The notes under the pieces were generated by a model. The model searched no databases. It was not told where the DNA came from and saw nothing but the letters and a program-made list of their open reading frames with translations. The position numbers were made by a program, and so were the translations under genes. Below, one piece after another: positions 1 to 8,397 of a stretch of DNA of 64,000 nucleotides. The stretch lies in NCBI GenBank assembly GCA_963849095.1, contig CAWKGA010000008.1, forward strand, positions 186,001-250,000. Direction: 5' to 3'. Origin of the DNA: JASHUC01 sp963849095 (GTDB lineage Bacteria > Pseudomonadota > Gammaproteobacteria > Steroidobacterales > Steroidobacteraceae). Within the stretch, counting starts at the first letter, position 1. The number at the start of each line of letters is the position of its first letter.

Positions 1-405
1 AGTCGTGAGCTCGATCGCGATCCAGTACACGCCGACGTTGTTCATGAGCGGCGCGACGAGAATCGTCAGCGCAAAGCCGGCGAAGAGGGCATAGAAGCGG
101 TGCAGCCGCTCCTGCTCGGGGAACGTGCGCATGTAGCCGATCGAGTAGATCGATGCGAGCAGATACACCGTCGCGACGGAGAGCAGGACCCAGGCGCCGA
201 GGGGGTCCACGATGATGTAGCCGTGGAGCAGCGTGTAGGGCCCTGCGAGCGCGCAAGGGAGCAGCGTCACGACGGCCGCGAAGGAAAGCAGGGCGGCGGC
301 GAGGTTCAAGAACTCAGACACCCGGGGCCGCCGGAAGATCACGCAGCCCGCCACGGCGGCGAGCGGTGCGAGCAGGATCACCGCGACGAGCGCTGCGGGA
401 CTCAT
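1..405 (-). CDS. hyfF: Hydrogenase-4-like subunit HyfF (NuoL/M/N-type antiporter), N-terminal part
   Basis: Only the first 135 residues lie in the window; the frame runs off the left edge. The start ATG (405-403) overlaps the stop of hyfE in an ATGA junction, so the two are co-translated. The visible part begins with a hydrophobic helix (ILLAPLAAVAGCVIF), a second one near residues 36-55 and a third near 65-85. It then shows YSIGYM and VGVYWIAIELTT, the latter typical of HyfF/MrpD-like proton-channel subunits. In the family this is an ion-translocating subunit of formate-hydrogenlyase or related membrane hydrogenases in the inner membrane. HyfD or another NuoL/M/N paralogue is the alternative. 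Confidence 0.75.
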   Translation of the reverse strand, partial: MSPAALVAVILLAPLAAVAGCVIFRRPRVSEFLNLAAALLSFAAVVTLLPCALAGPYTLLHGYIIVDPLGAWVLLSVATVYLLASIYSIGYMRTFPEQERLHRFYALFAGFALTILVAPLMNNVGVYWIAIELTT

Positions 406-1082
406 CCCGTCAGTCTCCGCAACTCGCGCGTGCTCGAGGTGCCGGCGTGGACGACGAGGTAGCGCACGAGGACGCCGAAGCAGGCGACGACGACGAGCAG
501 ATCGAACAGGATGACGAGCTCGATCAGCAGGGGCATGCCCGGCACCAGGATCTGAGAGCCGAGGAAGATCCCGTTCTCGAGCACCAGCAGCGCGAGGATC
601 TGGCTCACCGCTTCGCTCCGCACCATGAGCATGAGAAAGCCGATCAGTGTCATGGAGAGCATGACGGTGAGCGCCAGCACGACGATGGTCCCGGTGAGGC
701 CGAGCGATTCGCCGAGATGCGTGGACACGACGAGGGCGAACAGCACGAGCATCGCGCCGACCACGAGGCTCGAGCTCGGCGCGAGCCGCTCATGCAGCTC
801 GCGGTCCACGTCGAGGCGGCGGATGATGCGCAGGAGCAGATAGGGGAGGACCAGCCCGCGGAACAGCGCCGTGAGGACGGCGATCATGTAGAGCTCGGGA
901 TAGCCGCCATAGTAGCCGACGGCCGCCGAGAGCAGCGCGATGAGCCACGATTGCGCCGCAAAGGCGATGAGGTACTCGAGGAGCCAGCGCGATCCGAGCA
1001 TCACAAACGAGAGCAGCAGGCTCGTGATGGCGAGCAGGCTGAACAGCGACGCCGCGAGCGGCGGGAGGTGTGCGGCGAACAT
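402..1082 (-). CDS. hyfE: Hydrogenase-4 component E (HyfE)
   Basis: This 226-residue membrane protein is close to the length of E. coli HyfE (about 216). It is made almost wholly of hydrophobic helices, for example SLFSLLAITSLLLSFVML near the N-terminus, AMLVLFALVVS and TIVVLALTVMLSMTLIGFL. The middle motif LVLENGIFLGSQIL matches the NGIF/LEN region conserved in HyfE and related NuoK-like subunits. It starts 2 bases after the hyfC stop and ends in an ATGA overlap with hyfF, so it belongs to the same operon. The expected role is a NuoK-like ion-channel subunit next to HyfF. Confidence 0.85.
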   Translation of the reverse strand: MFAAHLPPLAASLFSLLAITSLLLSFVMLGSRWLLEYLIAFAAQSWLIALLSAAVGYYGGYPELYMIAVLTALFRGLVLPYLLLRIIRRLDVDRELHERLAPSSSLVVGAMLVLFALVVSTHLGESLGLTGTIVVLALTVMLSMTLIGFLMLMVRSEAVSQILALLVLENGIFLGSQILVPGMPLLIELVILFDLLVVVACFGVLVRYLVVHAGTSSTRELRRLTG

Positions 1083-1084
1083 CC

Positions 1085-2029
1085 CTACCCCAGCTGATTG
1101 GCGACGATGGCGAGGATCGAGAGCAGGAACGAGGCGGCGAGCGGCTCCTGGTAGCGGTAATACCTCAGCCGCGATTGCGCCGTCTCGACGCAGACGACCA
1201 CCGCGGCGACGGTCAGGAACTTGAGGAACAGGGCTGCCGCCGCTCCGAAAGCTCCGATCGCAAGTCCCCGGGACGAGAGCAGCCACGGAAGCATGAGGAC
1301 GTTGCAGAAGATGGTGTAGAGGATGAACTGCTTCATCGCCGAGGCCCACTTCAGGAGCGCGAGCAGCGGGCCCGAGTACTCGAGGATGCGCGCCTCCTCG
1401 ATCATGTAGACCTCGATGTGGGTGCTCGAGTGGATCGGCAGCCGGTCCGTCTCGACGAGCAGCAGGATGAAGAAGGCCGCGACCAGGAGGAGGTGCGCGG
1501 CGCTCCAGTAGACGGCCGGCTGCTCGACGAGCAGGTGATTGACGACGAACGGCAGCATCGACTTGGCGAGCAGCGTGATGCCGACGAACACCAGGATGAG
1601 CGTCGGCTCCGCGAGGATGCCGAGCATCACCGCGCGCGAGGAGCCGATGCCGCCATAGGCGCTGCCGGAATCGAGGCCGGCGAGGCTGACGAGGAAGGAT
1701 CCGAGCGTGAGGATCAGTCCTCCGCCGAGGATGTCGCCCATGTTGGAGAGCGGCAGCGGAAAATTCGTGAGCACGGGGATCAGGATCGGAACCGTGAGCA
1801 TGCACGTGAACGCGACGACCGGAGCGATCCAGTAGATGAAGCTCGCCGTCTGCGGCACCACGAGTTGCTTGTGGAACAGCTTCCACAGGTCGCGGTAGGG
1901 CTGGAAGATGCCCGGTCCCTGCGCCCGCGCAATCCGCTCTTCCCATTGCAGGATCACGCCCTGCAGCAGCGGGGCGAGGGCGAGAACCGTGACCACCTGG
2001 GCGATCTGCAGAAGGATGGCGCGCGTCAC
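1085..2029 (-). CDS. hyfC: Hydrogenase-4 component C (HyfC/HycD, NuoH-like)
   Basis: The product has 314 residues, as in HycD/HyfC. It starts at GTG 2029 and has about eight hydrophobic segments. Family signatures include LQGVILQWEERIARAQGPGI near residues 22-41, LLVETDRLPIHSSTH near 188, and the acidic loop IEEARILEYSGP, the quinone/ion-coupling region of NuoH-like proteins. It anchors the peripheral hydrogenase-type arm in the membrane. It is the first gene of the leftward run hyfC-hyfE-hyfF. HyfB, which usually precedes it, is not upstream; the next 348 bp hold no matching frame. Confidence 0.9.
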   Translation of the reverse strand: MTRAILLQIAQVVTVLALAPLLQGVILQWEERIARAQGPGIFQPYRDLWKLFHKQLVVPQTASFIYWIAPVVAFTCMLTVPILIPVLTNFPLPLSNMGDILGGGLILTLGSFLVSLAGLDSGSAYGGIGSSRAVMLGILAEPTLILVFVGITLLAKSMLPFVVNHLLVEQPAVYWSAAHLLLVAAFFILLLVETDRLPIHSSTHIEVYMIEEARILEYSGPLLALLKWASAMKQFILYTIFCNVLMLPWLLSSRGLAIGAFGAAAALFLKFLTVAAVVVCVETAQSRLRYYRYQEPLAASFLLSILAIVANQLG

Positions 2030-2102
2030 GGCACGTCAGCCTTCTGAGGTGTGGGCATGCAGTCGCGCGGTCGGGCTTGACTCAAGCTCGGTCATTTGAG
2101 CG

Positions 2103-2142
2103 CTACCAACTGCTCGCGCCGCGGCGAGAGCAGCATTGGTAG
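2103..2142. repeat. Long inverted repeat upstream of hyfC and ilvD
   Basis: Two nested arms pair: CTACCAA (2103-2109) with TTGGTAG (2136-2142), and CTGCTC (2110-2115) with GAGCAG (2128-2133). The loop itself contains the palindrome GCCGCGGC. There is no T-run on either side, so it does not look like a simple intrinsic terminator. It lies 74 bp upstream of the hyfC start and could be an operator, an attenuator-like hairpin or the stem of a small RNA. Confidence 0.55.
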
Positions 2143-2320
2143 GCATCATCAGCCCCGATTGGCGGTTCTGGGAGGAATGCCATCTCCCTGAAGATCAATA
2201 TACTGGGTGGGGTCGAGGCCGGCAAGTCAGGTTCAGCGAGAGTGAGAAGCGCTACGAGCCGCCCCGCTCACTCCCGCGGCGCTCGTTCCTGAGGGGGCTC
2301 GCCCGCCGCCGTATCCGCCG

Positions 2321-2326
2321 TACAAT
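2321..2326 (+). promoter_or_regulatory. Possible -10 element for ilvD
   Basis: TACAAT lies 51 bp before the ilvD start. I see no good -35 box at 16-18 bp, so this is a weak call based on one hexamer in a GC-rich region. Confidence 0.3.
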
Positions 2327-2377
2327 GCTCCCATTGGCCGGCGGCGGCGCACCACCTTCTTGACCGGAGAGCCTCAC

Positions 2378-4249
2378 GTGAAAGCGTACCGTTCCAGAAC
2401 CACGACCCATGGCCGCAACCAGGCGGGCGCGCGCGGGTTATGGCGCGCGACAGGGATGAAGGAGGAGGACTTCGGCAAGCCGATCATCGCGATCGCGAAC
2501 TCCTTCACGCAATTCGTCCCGGGGCATGTGCACTTGCGCGACGTGGGCCGGCTCATCGCCGAGCAGATCGCCGACGCCGGTGGCGTCGGGCGGGAGTTCA
2601 ACACGATCGCCGTGGACGACGGCATCGCGATGGGCCATGACGGAATGCTCTACAGCCTGCCTTCGCGCGATCTGATCGCGGACTCCGTCGAGTACATGGT
2701 GAACGCCCATTGCGCGGACGCCCTGGTGTGCATCTCCAACTGCGACAAGATCACCCCCGGCATGCTGATCGCGGCGCTGCGGCTCAACATTCCGACCGTG
2801 TTCGTCTCCGGAGGCCCCATGGAGGCCGGCCGGGTCCGCTCGGGCGCGGGCACTCGCGCGGTCGATTTGATCGATGCCATGGTCGCGGCGGCCGATTCGA
2901 GCGTCTCGGAAGCAGAGCTCGCCGACATCGAGCGCTCGGCCTGTCCGACGTGCGGGTCCTGCTCCGGCATGTTCACGGCCAACTCGATGAACTGCCTGGT
3001 GGAGGCGATCGGTCTCGCGCTCCCCGGCAACGGCACCGTTCTCGCGACGCACGCGGACCGCGAACGGCTGATGCGCCGGGCGGGATCGCTCGTCACGGAG
3101 ATCGCGCGCCGGCATTACGAGCAGGGCGATGACAGCGTTCTGCCCCGTTCGATCGCGACGTTCGCGGCCTTCGAGAATGCGATGGCGCTCGACATCGCGA
3201 TGGGCGGATCCACGAACACGATCCTGCACCTGCTCGCGGCGGCCCACGCGGCCGACGTGAACTTCACCCTGCGGGACATCGACCGGCTGTCGCGGCTCGT
3301 CCCGAACCTCTGCAAGGTCGCGCCTTCCCGCTCGGACGTGCATCTGGAGGATGTGCACCGGGCGGGGGGCGTCATGGCGATCGTCGGCGAGCTCGAGCGC
3401 GCGGGCCTCATCCATGGAGAGGTCCATACCGTTCACGCCCGATCCCTCGGGGAAGCCCTCTCGCAGTGGGACATTCGGCGCGAGCCCGACGCCTCGGTGG
3501 GCGAGTTCTATCGCGCGGCGCCCGGCGGCGTGCGGACCGTGCAGCCGTTCAGCCAGTCGAAGCGCTATGCCTCGCTCGATGTCGACCGCCGCGCGGGAGT
3601 GATCCGCAGCGCGGAGCACGCGTACAGCGCGGATGGCGGCCTCGCAGTGCTCTACGGCAACCTGGCGGAGCACGGGTGCATCGTGAAGACCGCCGGCGTC
3701 GATCCCTCGCTGCTCAAGTTCTCCGGCCGGGCACGGATCTGCGAGAGCCAGGAGGCCGCCGTCGAGGAGATTCTCGGCGGCCGCATCCATCCCGGAGACG
3801 TGGTGGTCATCCGGTACGAGGGTCCGCGCGGCGGCCCAGGCATGCAGGAGATGCTCTATCCGACCAGCTATTTGAAGGCGAAGGGCCTCGGCAAGGTTTG
3901 CGCGCTGATCACCGACGGGCGCTTCTCCGGCGGCACTTCCGGGCTGTCTCTGTGCCACGTTTCGCCCGAGGCGGCCGAGGGCGGAGCCATCGCCCTGGTG
4001 GAGGAGGGCGATACCATCACGATCGACATCCCGGGCCGCGCCATCACGCTCGCCGTGGAGGGGGCGGAGCTCGAGCGACGCCGTGCCGCGATGGTCTCGC
4101 GAGGTGCCACCGCGTGGCATCCGGCGAAGCCGCGCCCGCGACGGGTGTCGACCGCTCTACAGGCCTACGCCGCGCTCACCACCAGCGCCGCCCGAGGCGC
4201 CGTGCGGGACCTCTCGCAGCTGAAGCCGAGAGCGCCCGAGAACGCGTAA
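2378..4249 (+). CDS. ilvD: Dihydroxy-acid dehydratase
   Basis: The product dehydrates 2,3-dihydroxy-isovalerate or 2,3-dihydroxy-3-methylvalerate to the 2-keto acid in valine, leucine and isoleucine synthesis. It has 623 residues, as expected. Conserved blocks are TTTHGRNQAGARGLWRATG near the N-terminus, the iron-sulfur cysteines in SNCDKITPG and CPTCGSCSGMFTANSMN, and the catalytic C-terminal GRFSGGTSGLS. I chose GTG 2378 because it matches the usual N-terminus and has GGAGAG six bases upstream; a TTG at 2360 would add six residues. The gene stands alone and converges on eno, 23 bp away. Confidence 0.96.
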   Translation: MKAYRSRTTTHGRNQAGARGLWRATGMKEEDFGKPIIAIANSFTQFVPGHVHLRDVGRLIAEQIADAGGVGREFNTIAVDDGIAMGHDGMLYSLPSRDLIADSVEYMVNAHCADALVCISNCDKITPGMLIAALRLNIPTVFVSGGPMEAGRVRSGAGTRAVDLIDAMVAAADSSVSEAELADIERSACPTCGSCSGMFTANSMNCLVEAIGLALPGNGTVLATHADRERLMRRAGSLVTEIARRHYEQGDDSVLPRSIATFAAFENAMALDIAMGGSTNTILHLLAAAHAADVNFTLRDIDRLSRLVPNLCKVAPSRSDVHLEDVHRAGGVMAIVGELERAGLIHGEVHTVHARSLGEALSQWDIRREPDASVGEFYRAAPGGVRTVQPFSQSKRYASLDVDRRAGVIRSAEHAYSADGGLAVLYGNLAEHGCIVKTAGVDPSLLKFSGRARICESQEAAVEEILGGRIHPGDVVVIRYEGPRGGPGMQEMLYPTSYLKAKGLGKVCALITDGRFSGGTSGLSLCHVSPEAAEGGAIALVEEGDTITIDIPGRAITLAVEGAELERRRAAMVSRGATAWHPAKPRPRRVSTALQAYAALTTSAARGAVRDLSQLKPRAPENA

Positions 4250-4272
4250 CGGCCCGCCGCTCCGCCGGGCGC

Positions 4273-5538
4273 TCAGGCGCCGAAGAGCGCGCCGGGGCCG
4301 AGTTCGGCCTCGATCTCGAGCAGCCGGTTGTACTTCGCGATGCGCTCGGAGCGGCAGAGCGAGCCGGTCTTGATCTGGCCGCCGCCCATGGCGACGGCGA
4401 AGTCGGCCATGAAGGCGTCCTCCGTCTCGCCCGAGCGGTGCGAGATGACGTAGCCCCAGCCCGCCTTGCGGCAGAGTGCAATGGCGTCGATCGTCTCGGT
4501 GACCGTACCGATCTGATTGAGCTTGATGAGCGCGGCGTTGCAGGTCTTCTCCGCGATGCCCCGCCGGATGTAGATCGGATTGGTGACGAGGATGTCGTCG
4601 CCGACGATCTGGATGCGGCCGCCGAGCGCGGCGGTGAGCGCGCTGAAGCCCTTCCAGTCGTTCTCCGCGAGCCCATCCTCGAGCGATACGATCGGGTAAG
4701 TGTCCGCCCACGCGCGGTAGAGCTCGATCATCTGCTCGGAGGTCTTCTCGCCCTGGCGGCTGCGGGTGAGCCGGTACCGGCCCTTCTCGAAGAAAGACGT
4801 TGAGGCCGGATCGAGCGCAATCGCGATCTGCTCACCCGGGCGGTAACCCGCGCGCTCGATCGCCGTCACGATGAGCTGGCAGGCCTCGTCGTTGCTCGAC
4901 AGGGCCGGCGCAAAGCCTCCTTCGTCGCCCACCGCCGTGCTGAGACCCCGCTCGTGCAACAGGTGCTTCAGCGCCTGGAACGTCTCCGAGCCGTAGCGCA
5001 GCGCCTCCGCGAAGCTCGGCGCCCCGACGGGCATGAGCATGAATTCCTGGAAGTCGAGGCTCGAGTCCGCATGCTTGCCGCCGTTGAGCACGTTCATCTG
5101 CGGAACGGGGAGCCTGCGGGCGCCCACGCCGCCGAGATACTCGTAGAGCGGCAGTCCGCACGACTGCGCCGCCGCGCGCGCGACGGCCTGCGACACGCCG
5201 AGTATCGCATTGGCGCCGAGTTTCGCCTTGTTCGGCGTGCCATCGAGGTCGATCATCAACCGGTCGATGCGCGACTGCTGCGAGGGGTCGAGCCCGACGA
5301 GCGGCAGCGCAAGGATCTCGTTCACATGCGAGATGGCCTTGCGGACGCCCTTGCCGCCATATCGCGCTTGATCGCCGTCGCGCAGCTCCACCGCCTCGTT
5401 CTCACCCGTGGAGGCGCCCGACGGCACCGAGGAGGTGCCGACAGTGCCGTCGTCCAGGTGCACGGAGACGCGCACGGTCGGCGTGCCGCGTGAATCCAGA
5501 ATCTCGAGCGCGCGAACCGCGCGGATGTGAGCGCTCAT
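4273..5538 (-). CDS. eno: Enolase (phosphopyruvate hydratase), last gene of the cyclic-acyl operon
   Basis: The enzyme interconverts 2-phosphoglycerate and phosphoenolpyruvate. At 421 residues it is slightly shorter than E. coli enolase. Key blocks are intact: SGASTG, NGGKHADSSLDFQEFM, GDEGGFAP, ALDPAS (metal Asp), SLEDGL (metal Glu), VGDD (metal Asp), LIKLNQIGT (catalytic Lys), SHRSGETED and GQIKTGS. Some stretches are unusual for a gammaproteobacterial enolase, such as VTNPIYIRRGI and AFMADFAVAMGG. The ATG at 5538 has AAGGACG upstream. It starts 50 bp after the dienoyl-CoA reductase-like gene and is co-directional with that operon, not beside pyrG or kdsA. It may be a second enolase or the only one; the window cannot tell. 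Confidence 0.93.
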   Translation of the reverse strand: MSAHIRAVRALEILDSRGTPTVRVSVHLDDGTVGTSSVPSGASTGENEAVELRDGDQARYGGKGVRKAISHVNEILALPLVGLDPSQQSRIDRLMIDLDGTPNKAKLGANAILGVSQAVARAAAQSCGLPLYEYLGGVGARRLPVPQMNVLNGGKHADSSLDFQEFMLMPVGAPSFAEALRYGSETFQALKHLLHERGLSTAVGDEGGFAPALSSNDEACQLIVTAIERAGYRPGEQIAIALDPASTSFFEKGRYRLTRSRQGEKTSEQMIELYRAWADTYPIVSLEDGLAENDWKGFSALTAALGGRIQIVGDDILVTNPIYIRRGIAEKTCNAALIKLNQIGTVTETIDAIALCRKAGWGYVISHRSGETEDAFMADFAVAMGGGQIKTGSLCRSERIAKYNRLLEIEAELGPGALFGA

Positions 5539-5588
5539 GTACCGTCCTTCTTTCTCAGCGCCAGCCGATGCCACAAGCCGATGCCGGA

Positions 5589-7589
5589 TCATACCGGGCC
5601 GAGGCGAGAATCGGCACCTGCGCGGCAGCGGGTAGCGAGCTCGCGGGCGGCGAGCGCGCCTTCGCGAAACGCGCGCACCGCGTCGAGTCCGTCGGTGGCC
5701 CGCGCTCCGCCCACCACGTGGCACGGTCGGCCGCGGCGCTGGAGCAGCGCGCTCAGTGCATCGTCGGCTTCCTGTCCCGCGGCGATAACGACCGTTTGCG
5801 CCTCGATCAGGCGCTCGGCGCCCTCGCGGTCGCGGATTAAGACTCCCTCGGGAGCGACACGCCCGTAAGAGACGCCGGTCAGCATCTCGACGCCCTGCTC
5901 ACGCAGCTCGCGGAGGATCACCCAGCGCGTCGAGCGGCCGATGTGCGTGCCGACGGCGTTCCCGCGACACATCAGTGTGACCGGCCGGCCCCGGCGCGAG
6001 TAAAAGTGCGCCACATCGACTCCGATCCCGCCGGCACCGACGATCGCAATCCGTCCGCTGTCCGCGGCGGGATGGAGCAACGCCTCGGGATATGCACGCA
6101 CGATCGGCAGCTCCGCTCCAAGCAGGTCGATCGTTCTCGGCACGACGCCGCTCGCGACGATCACGGCGTCGTACTCGTCCAGCTCGGCGATGGAGCCGGC
6201 GTCGATGCGCCTACCCAAGCGGATCTCGACGCCGAGGTGGTGCAGCTCGCCTTTGAAGTAGGCAATGGTGCGCGCGAAGTCCTCCTTCCCCGGGATGCGG
6301 CTCGCGAGTCGGAACTGGCCCCCGAGCTCTTGCTGGGCCTCGTACAGGACGACCCGCGCTCCGGCCGCGGCGAGGGTCCGGGCGGCTTCGAGTCCAGCCG
6401 GACCGCCGCCGACCACGGCGAACGATCCCCGCCCGCCGCCCGCCGGCTCGCGCGGTTCCTGCCCGCGCGGCTCCGAGTCGCGCCATTCCCATTCGTGGCC
6501 GGCGCGGGGATTGACCATGCAGGATACCGTGAGGTCGCGCAGCGAGCGGTCGATGCAGGCCTGGTTGCACGCGATGCAGAGATTGATGCGCTCCGCGTGG
6601 CCCGCGCGCGCCTTGGCGACGATCGCGGGGTCCGCAAGAAAGGGGCGCGCGAGGGAGATGAAGTCGGCGCTGCCGGCGGCGAGCACCCGCTCCGCGAGCT
6701 CCAGCGTGCCGATGCGGGTGCTCGCGATGACCGGCAGCGCTCCGACGGCGCTCTTGACCCGCTCGGCGTGTCCGACCCACGCGCCGGGCGGAACGGTGAG
6801 CTGCACCGTCGGCACGGAGGATTCGTGCCAGCCGACACCGAGCTCGATGGCATCCGCGCCCCGGCCGGCGAGCTGCCGTGCAAACGCGAGCGTCTCCTCA
6901 TCGGTGGTGCTGCCGGGCATCAGGTCCGCGGCCGACAAGCGGTAGATGACGGGGTACGCGCGTCCCACGGCATTGCGGACGGCGTCGAGGACTGCGAGCG
7001 GAAAGCGTTCGCGGCGCTCGGCATCGCCTCCCCACTCGTCGTCACGCCGGTTGGTGAGCGGCGAGAGGAACTGATTGAGCAGATAGCCCTCCGAGCCCAT
7101 GAGCTCGATCGCGTCGAAGCCGAGCTCGCGCCCGCGGCGCGCGCCTTGCACAAAATCCTCGAGCGTACGGGCGATATCCTCCTGCGTCATCGCGCGGGGG
7201 GTGCAGCGCGAGAAGCGGCTGGCCACGGCCGAGGGCGCCACCGGCTCGAGGCCGAAGTACTCCGGCGAGCCGTAGCGTCCGGCATGAAAGAGCTGCAGGG
7301 CAATGCGGCCTCCGGCGTCGTGCACCGCGCGCACCGCGAGCTGCAGCTTCGGAGCGTCCTGCGGCTCGTTGATGAAGCTGTAATGACGTCCTCCGGCGCC
7401 TTCCCTGCTGATAGCGGAGCCGCCGGTGACGATGAGTGCCGCGCCGCCTTGCGCTCGCTCGGCGTAGAACGCGGCTAGCGCCTCGCCACCGGGCTGCGAC
7501 TCGACGCCGAGATGCATCGAGCCCATGAGGATGCGGCTCGGCAGCTCGAGGCTTCCGATCCGGCCGGCGCGGAAGGCATGCTCAAACAC
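5589..7589 (-). CDS. 2,4-dienoyl-CoA reductase-like flavoenzyme (Old Yellow Enzyme + FAD/NAD(P) domains)
   Basis: This FadH-type enzyme has about 666 residues. The N-terminal barrel carries ILMGSMHLG, AFYAERAQGGAALIVTGG, ALQLFHAGRYG, MGSEGYLLNQFLSP and GVGWHESSVPT, matching FadH catalytic regions. A 4Fe-4S site CIACNQACIDR...C follows. The C-terminal half has two dinucleotide-binding motifs, VVGGGPAGLEAA and IVGAGGIGVD. FadH reduces 2,4-dienoyl-CoA with NADPH via FMN, FAD and Fe-S. GTG 7589 overlaps the preceding stop by 8 bases and fits the FadH N-terminus; ATG 7628 is the alternative. In this operon a cyclic dienoyl-CoA substrate is plausible (inference). Confidence 0.85.
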   Translation of the reverse strand: MFEHAFRAGRIGSLELPSRILMGSMHLGVESQPGGEALAAFYAERAQGGAALIVTGGSAISREGAGGRHYSFINEPQDAPKLQLAVRAVHDAGGRIALQLFHAGRYGSPEYFGLEPVAPSAVASRFSRCTPRAMTQEDIARTLEDFVQGARRGRELGFDAIELMGSEGYLLNQFLSPLTNRRDDEWGGDAERRERFPLAVLDAVRNAVGRAYPVIYRLSAADLMPGSTTDEETLAFARQLAGRGADAIELGVGWHESSVPTVQLTVPPGAWVGHAERVKSAVGALPVIASTRIGTLELAERVLAAGSADFISLARPFLADPAIVAKARAGHAERINLCIACNQACIDRSLRDLTVSCMVNPRAGHEWEWRDSEPRGQEPREPAGGGRGSFAVVGGGPAGLEAARTLAAAGARVVLYEAQQELGGQFRLASRIPGKEDFARTIAYFKGELHHLGVEIRLGRRIDAGSIAELDEYDAVIVASGVVPRTIDLLGAELPIVRAYPEALLHPAADSGRIAIVGAGGIGVDVAHFYSRRGRPVTLMCRGNAVGTHIGRSTRWVILRELREQGVEMLTGVSYGRVAPEGVLIRDREGAERLIEAQTVVIAAGQEADDALSALLQRRGRPCHVVGGARATDGLDAVRAFREGALAARELATRCRAGADSRLGPV

Positions 7590-8397
7590 GGCCCGGATGC
7601 GGGGGTAGCACAAGCGGCGGCGACGCATCGGAGTGGAACGGAGGCGACACGATGGAGAGCCCGCCGTCCACGACGAGGGTTTGGCCGGTGATGTATTCGG
7701 ATTCCGGAGCGAGCAGGAAGGCGACTGCGTCGGCGACCTCCTGCGCGGTGCCTTGCCGGCGCTTGGGCACCTTCGCAAGCACGCCTTCGAGCGGCGGCAT
7801 GCCGGGCACTCGGTAGAAAAACGCCGCGGAGTCGGTCTCGATGATACCGCCGTTCACGGCATTGACGTTGATGCCGTACGGGGCGAACTCGACTGCCATG
7901 TACCTCACCCAGGCTTCGATCGCCGCCTTGGCGGAGCCCAGATTGGCGTACGTCGGGTAGGCCCGTATGCTGCCGTAGCTCGAGAGCACGGCGATGCGGC
8001 CCCCCTGCTTCATCAGGGGAACGGCGCGGATCGCTCCGAGCACGAAGGCGCGCACGTTGAGCGCGAAGGTCCGGTCGAGGTTGCGGGCGTTGAGATCGAG
8101 GATGCGCTTGAAGGCGCTCGCCGCGGCGTTGGAGACGAAGAAATCGAGGCGGCCGTACCGGCGCTCGATCTCCTTGAACATCGAGTCGATCTGCTCCGGG
8201 TCCTCCAGATCCGCCTTGAGCGCCACCGCCTGCCTGCCGAGCGCCTCGACCTCGGCTACCGTCGCCGCCGCAGCCTGCTCGTTCTGCTTGTAGTTGAGCG
8301 CAACCGTGGCTCCCGCCCGCGCGAGCGTGAGCGCGAGCGCCTTGCCGATCCCGCGGGTTCCCCCGGTGATGAGGGCGATCTTGTCGGTGAATCTCAT
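7582..8397 (-). CDS. Short-chain reductase, FabL/ChcA-like enoyl reductase
   Basis: A 271-residue SDR. The cofactor motif GGTRGIGKA lies near residue 12 and NAAASAFKRILDL near 90. The active site has Tyr and Lys six residues apart (YANLGSAK), the spacing of FabL-type enoyl-ACP reductases, peroxisomal dienoyl-CoA reductase and 1-cyclohexenylcarbonyl-CoA reductase ChcA rather than the usual YxxxK. The C-terminus ends with ITGQTLVVDGG plus an unusual proline-rich tail (about 20 residues). The ATG overlaps the acyl-CoA dehydrogenase stop (ATGA). Its likely job is NADPH reduction of a 2-enoyl thioester; whether the substrate is linear or cyclic cannot be read from sequence. Confidence 0.8.
   Translation of the reverse strand: MRFTDKIALITGGTRGIGKALALTLARAGATVALNYKQNEQAAAATVAEVEALGRQAVALKADLEDPEQIDSMFKEIERRYGRLDFFVSNAAASAFKRILDLNARNLDRTFALNVRAFVLGAIRAVPLMKQGGRIAVLSSYGSIRAYPTYANLGSAKAAIEAWVRYMAVEFAPYGINVNAVNGGIIETDSAAFFYRVPGMPPLEGVLAKVPKRRQGTAQEVADAVAFLLAPESEYITGQTLVVDGGLSIVSPPFHSDASPPLVLPPHPGRV

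Larger units (their letters stand above)
2030..2377. other. Divergent intergenic region between hyfC and ilvD
   Basis: These 348 bp hold no supported gene. The region contains an 11-bp palindrome (CTTGACTCAAG, 2076-2086), a long inverted repeat (2103-2142) and a -10-like TACAAT at 2321. A 75-codon open frame at 2136-2363 has no recognisable protein features and overlaps the inverted repeat. Regulation of both flanking genes probably lies here. Confidence 0.6.

Noticed and set aside
2136..2363. A 75-codon frame upstream of ilvD
   Set aside because: It begins within the inverted repeat, has Arg-rich composition without motifs and overlaps the likely ilvD promoter.
2438..4120. Long open frame antisense to ilvD
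   Set aside because: Shadow of ilvD codon bias; no conserved motifs.
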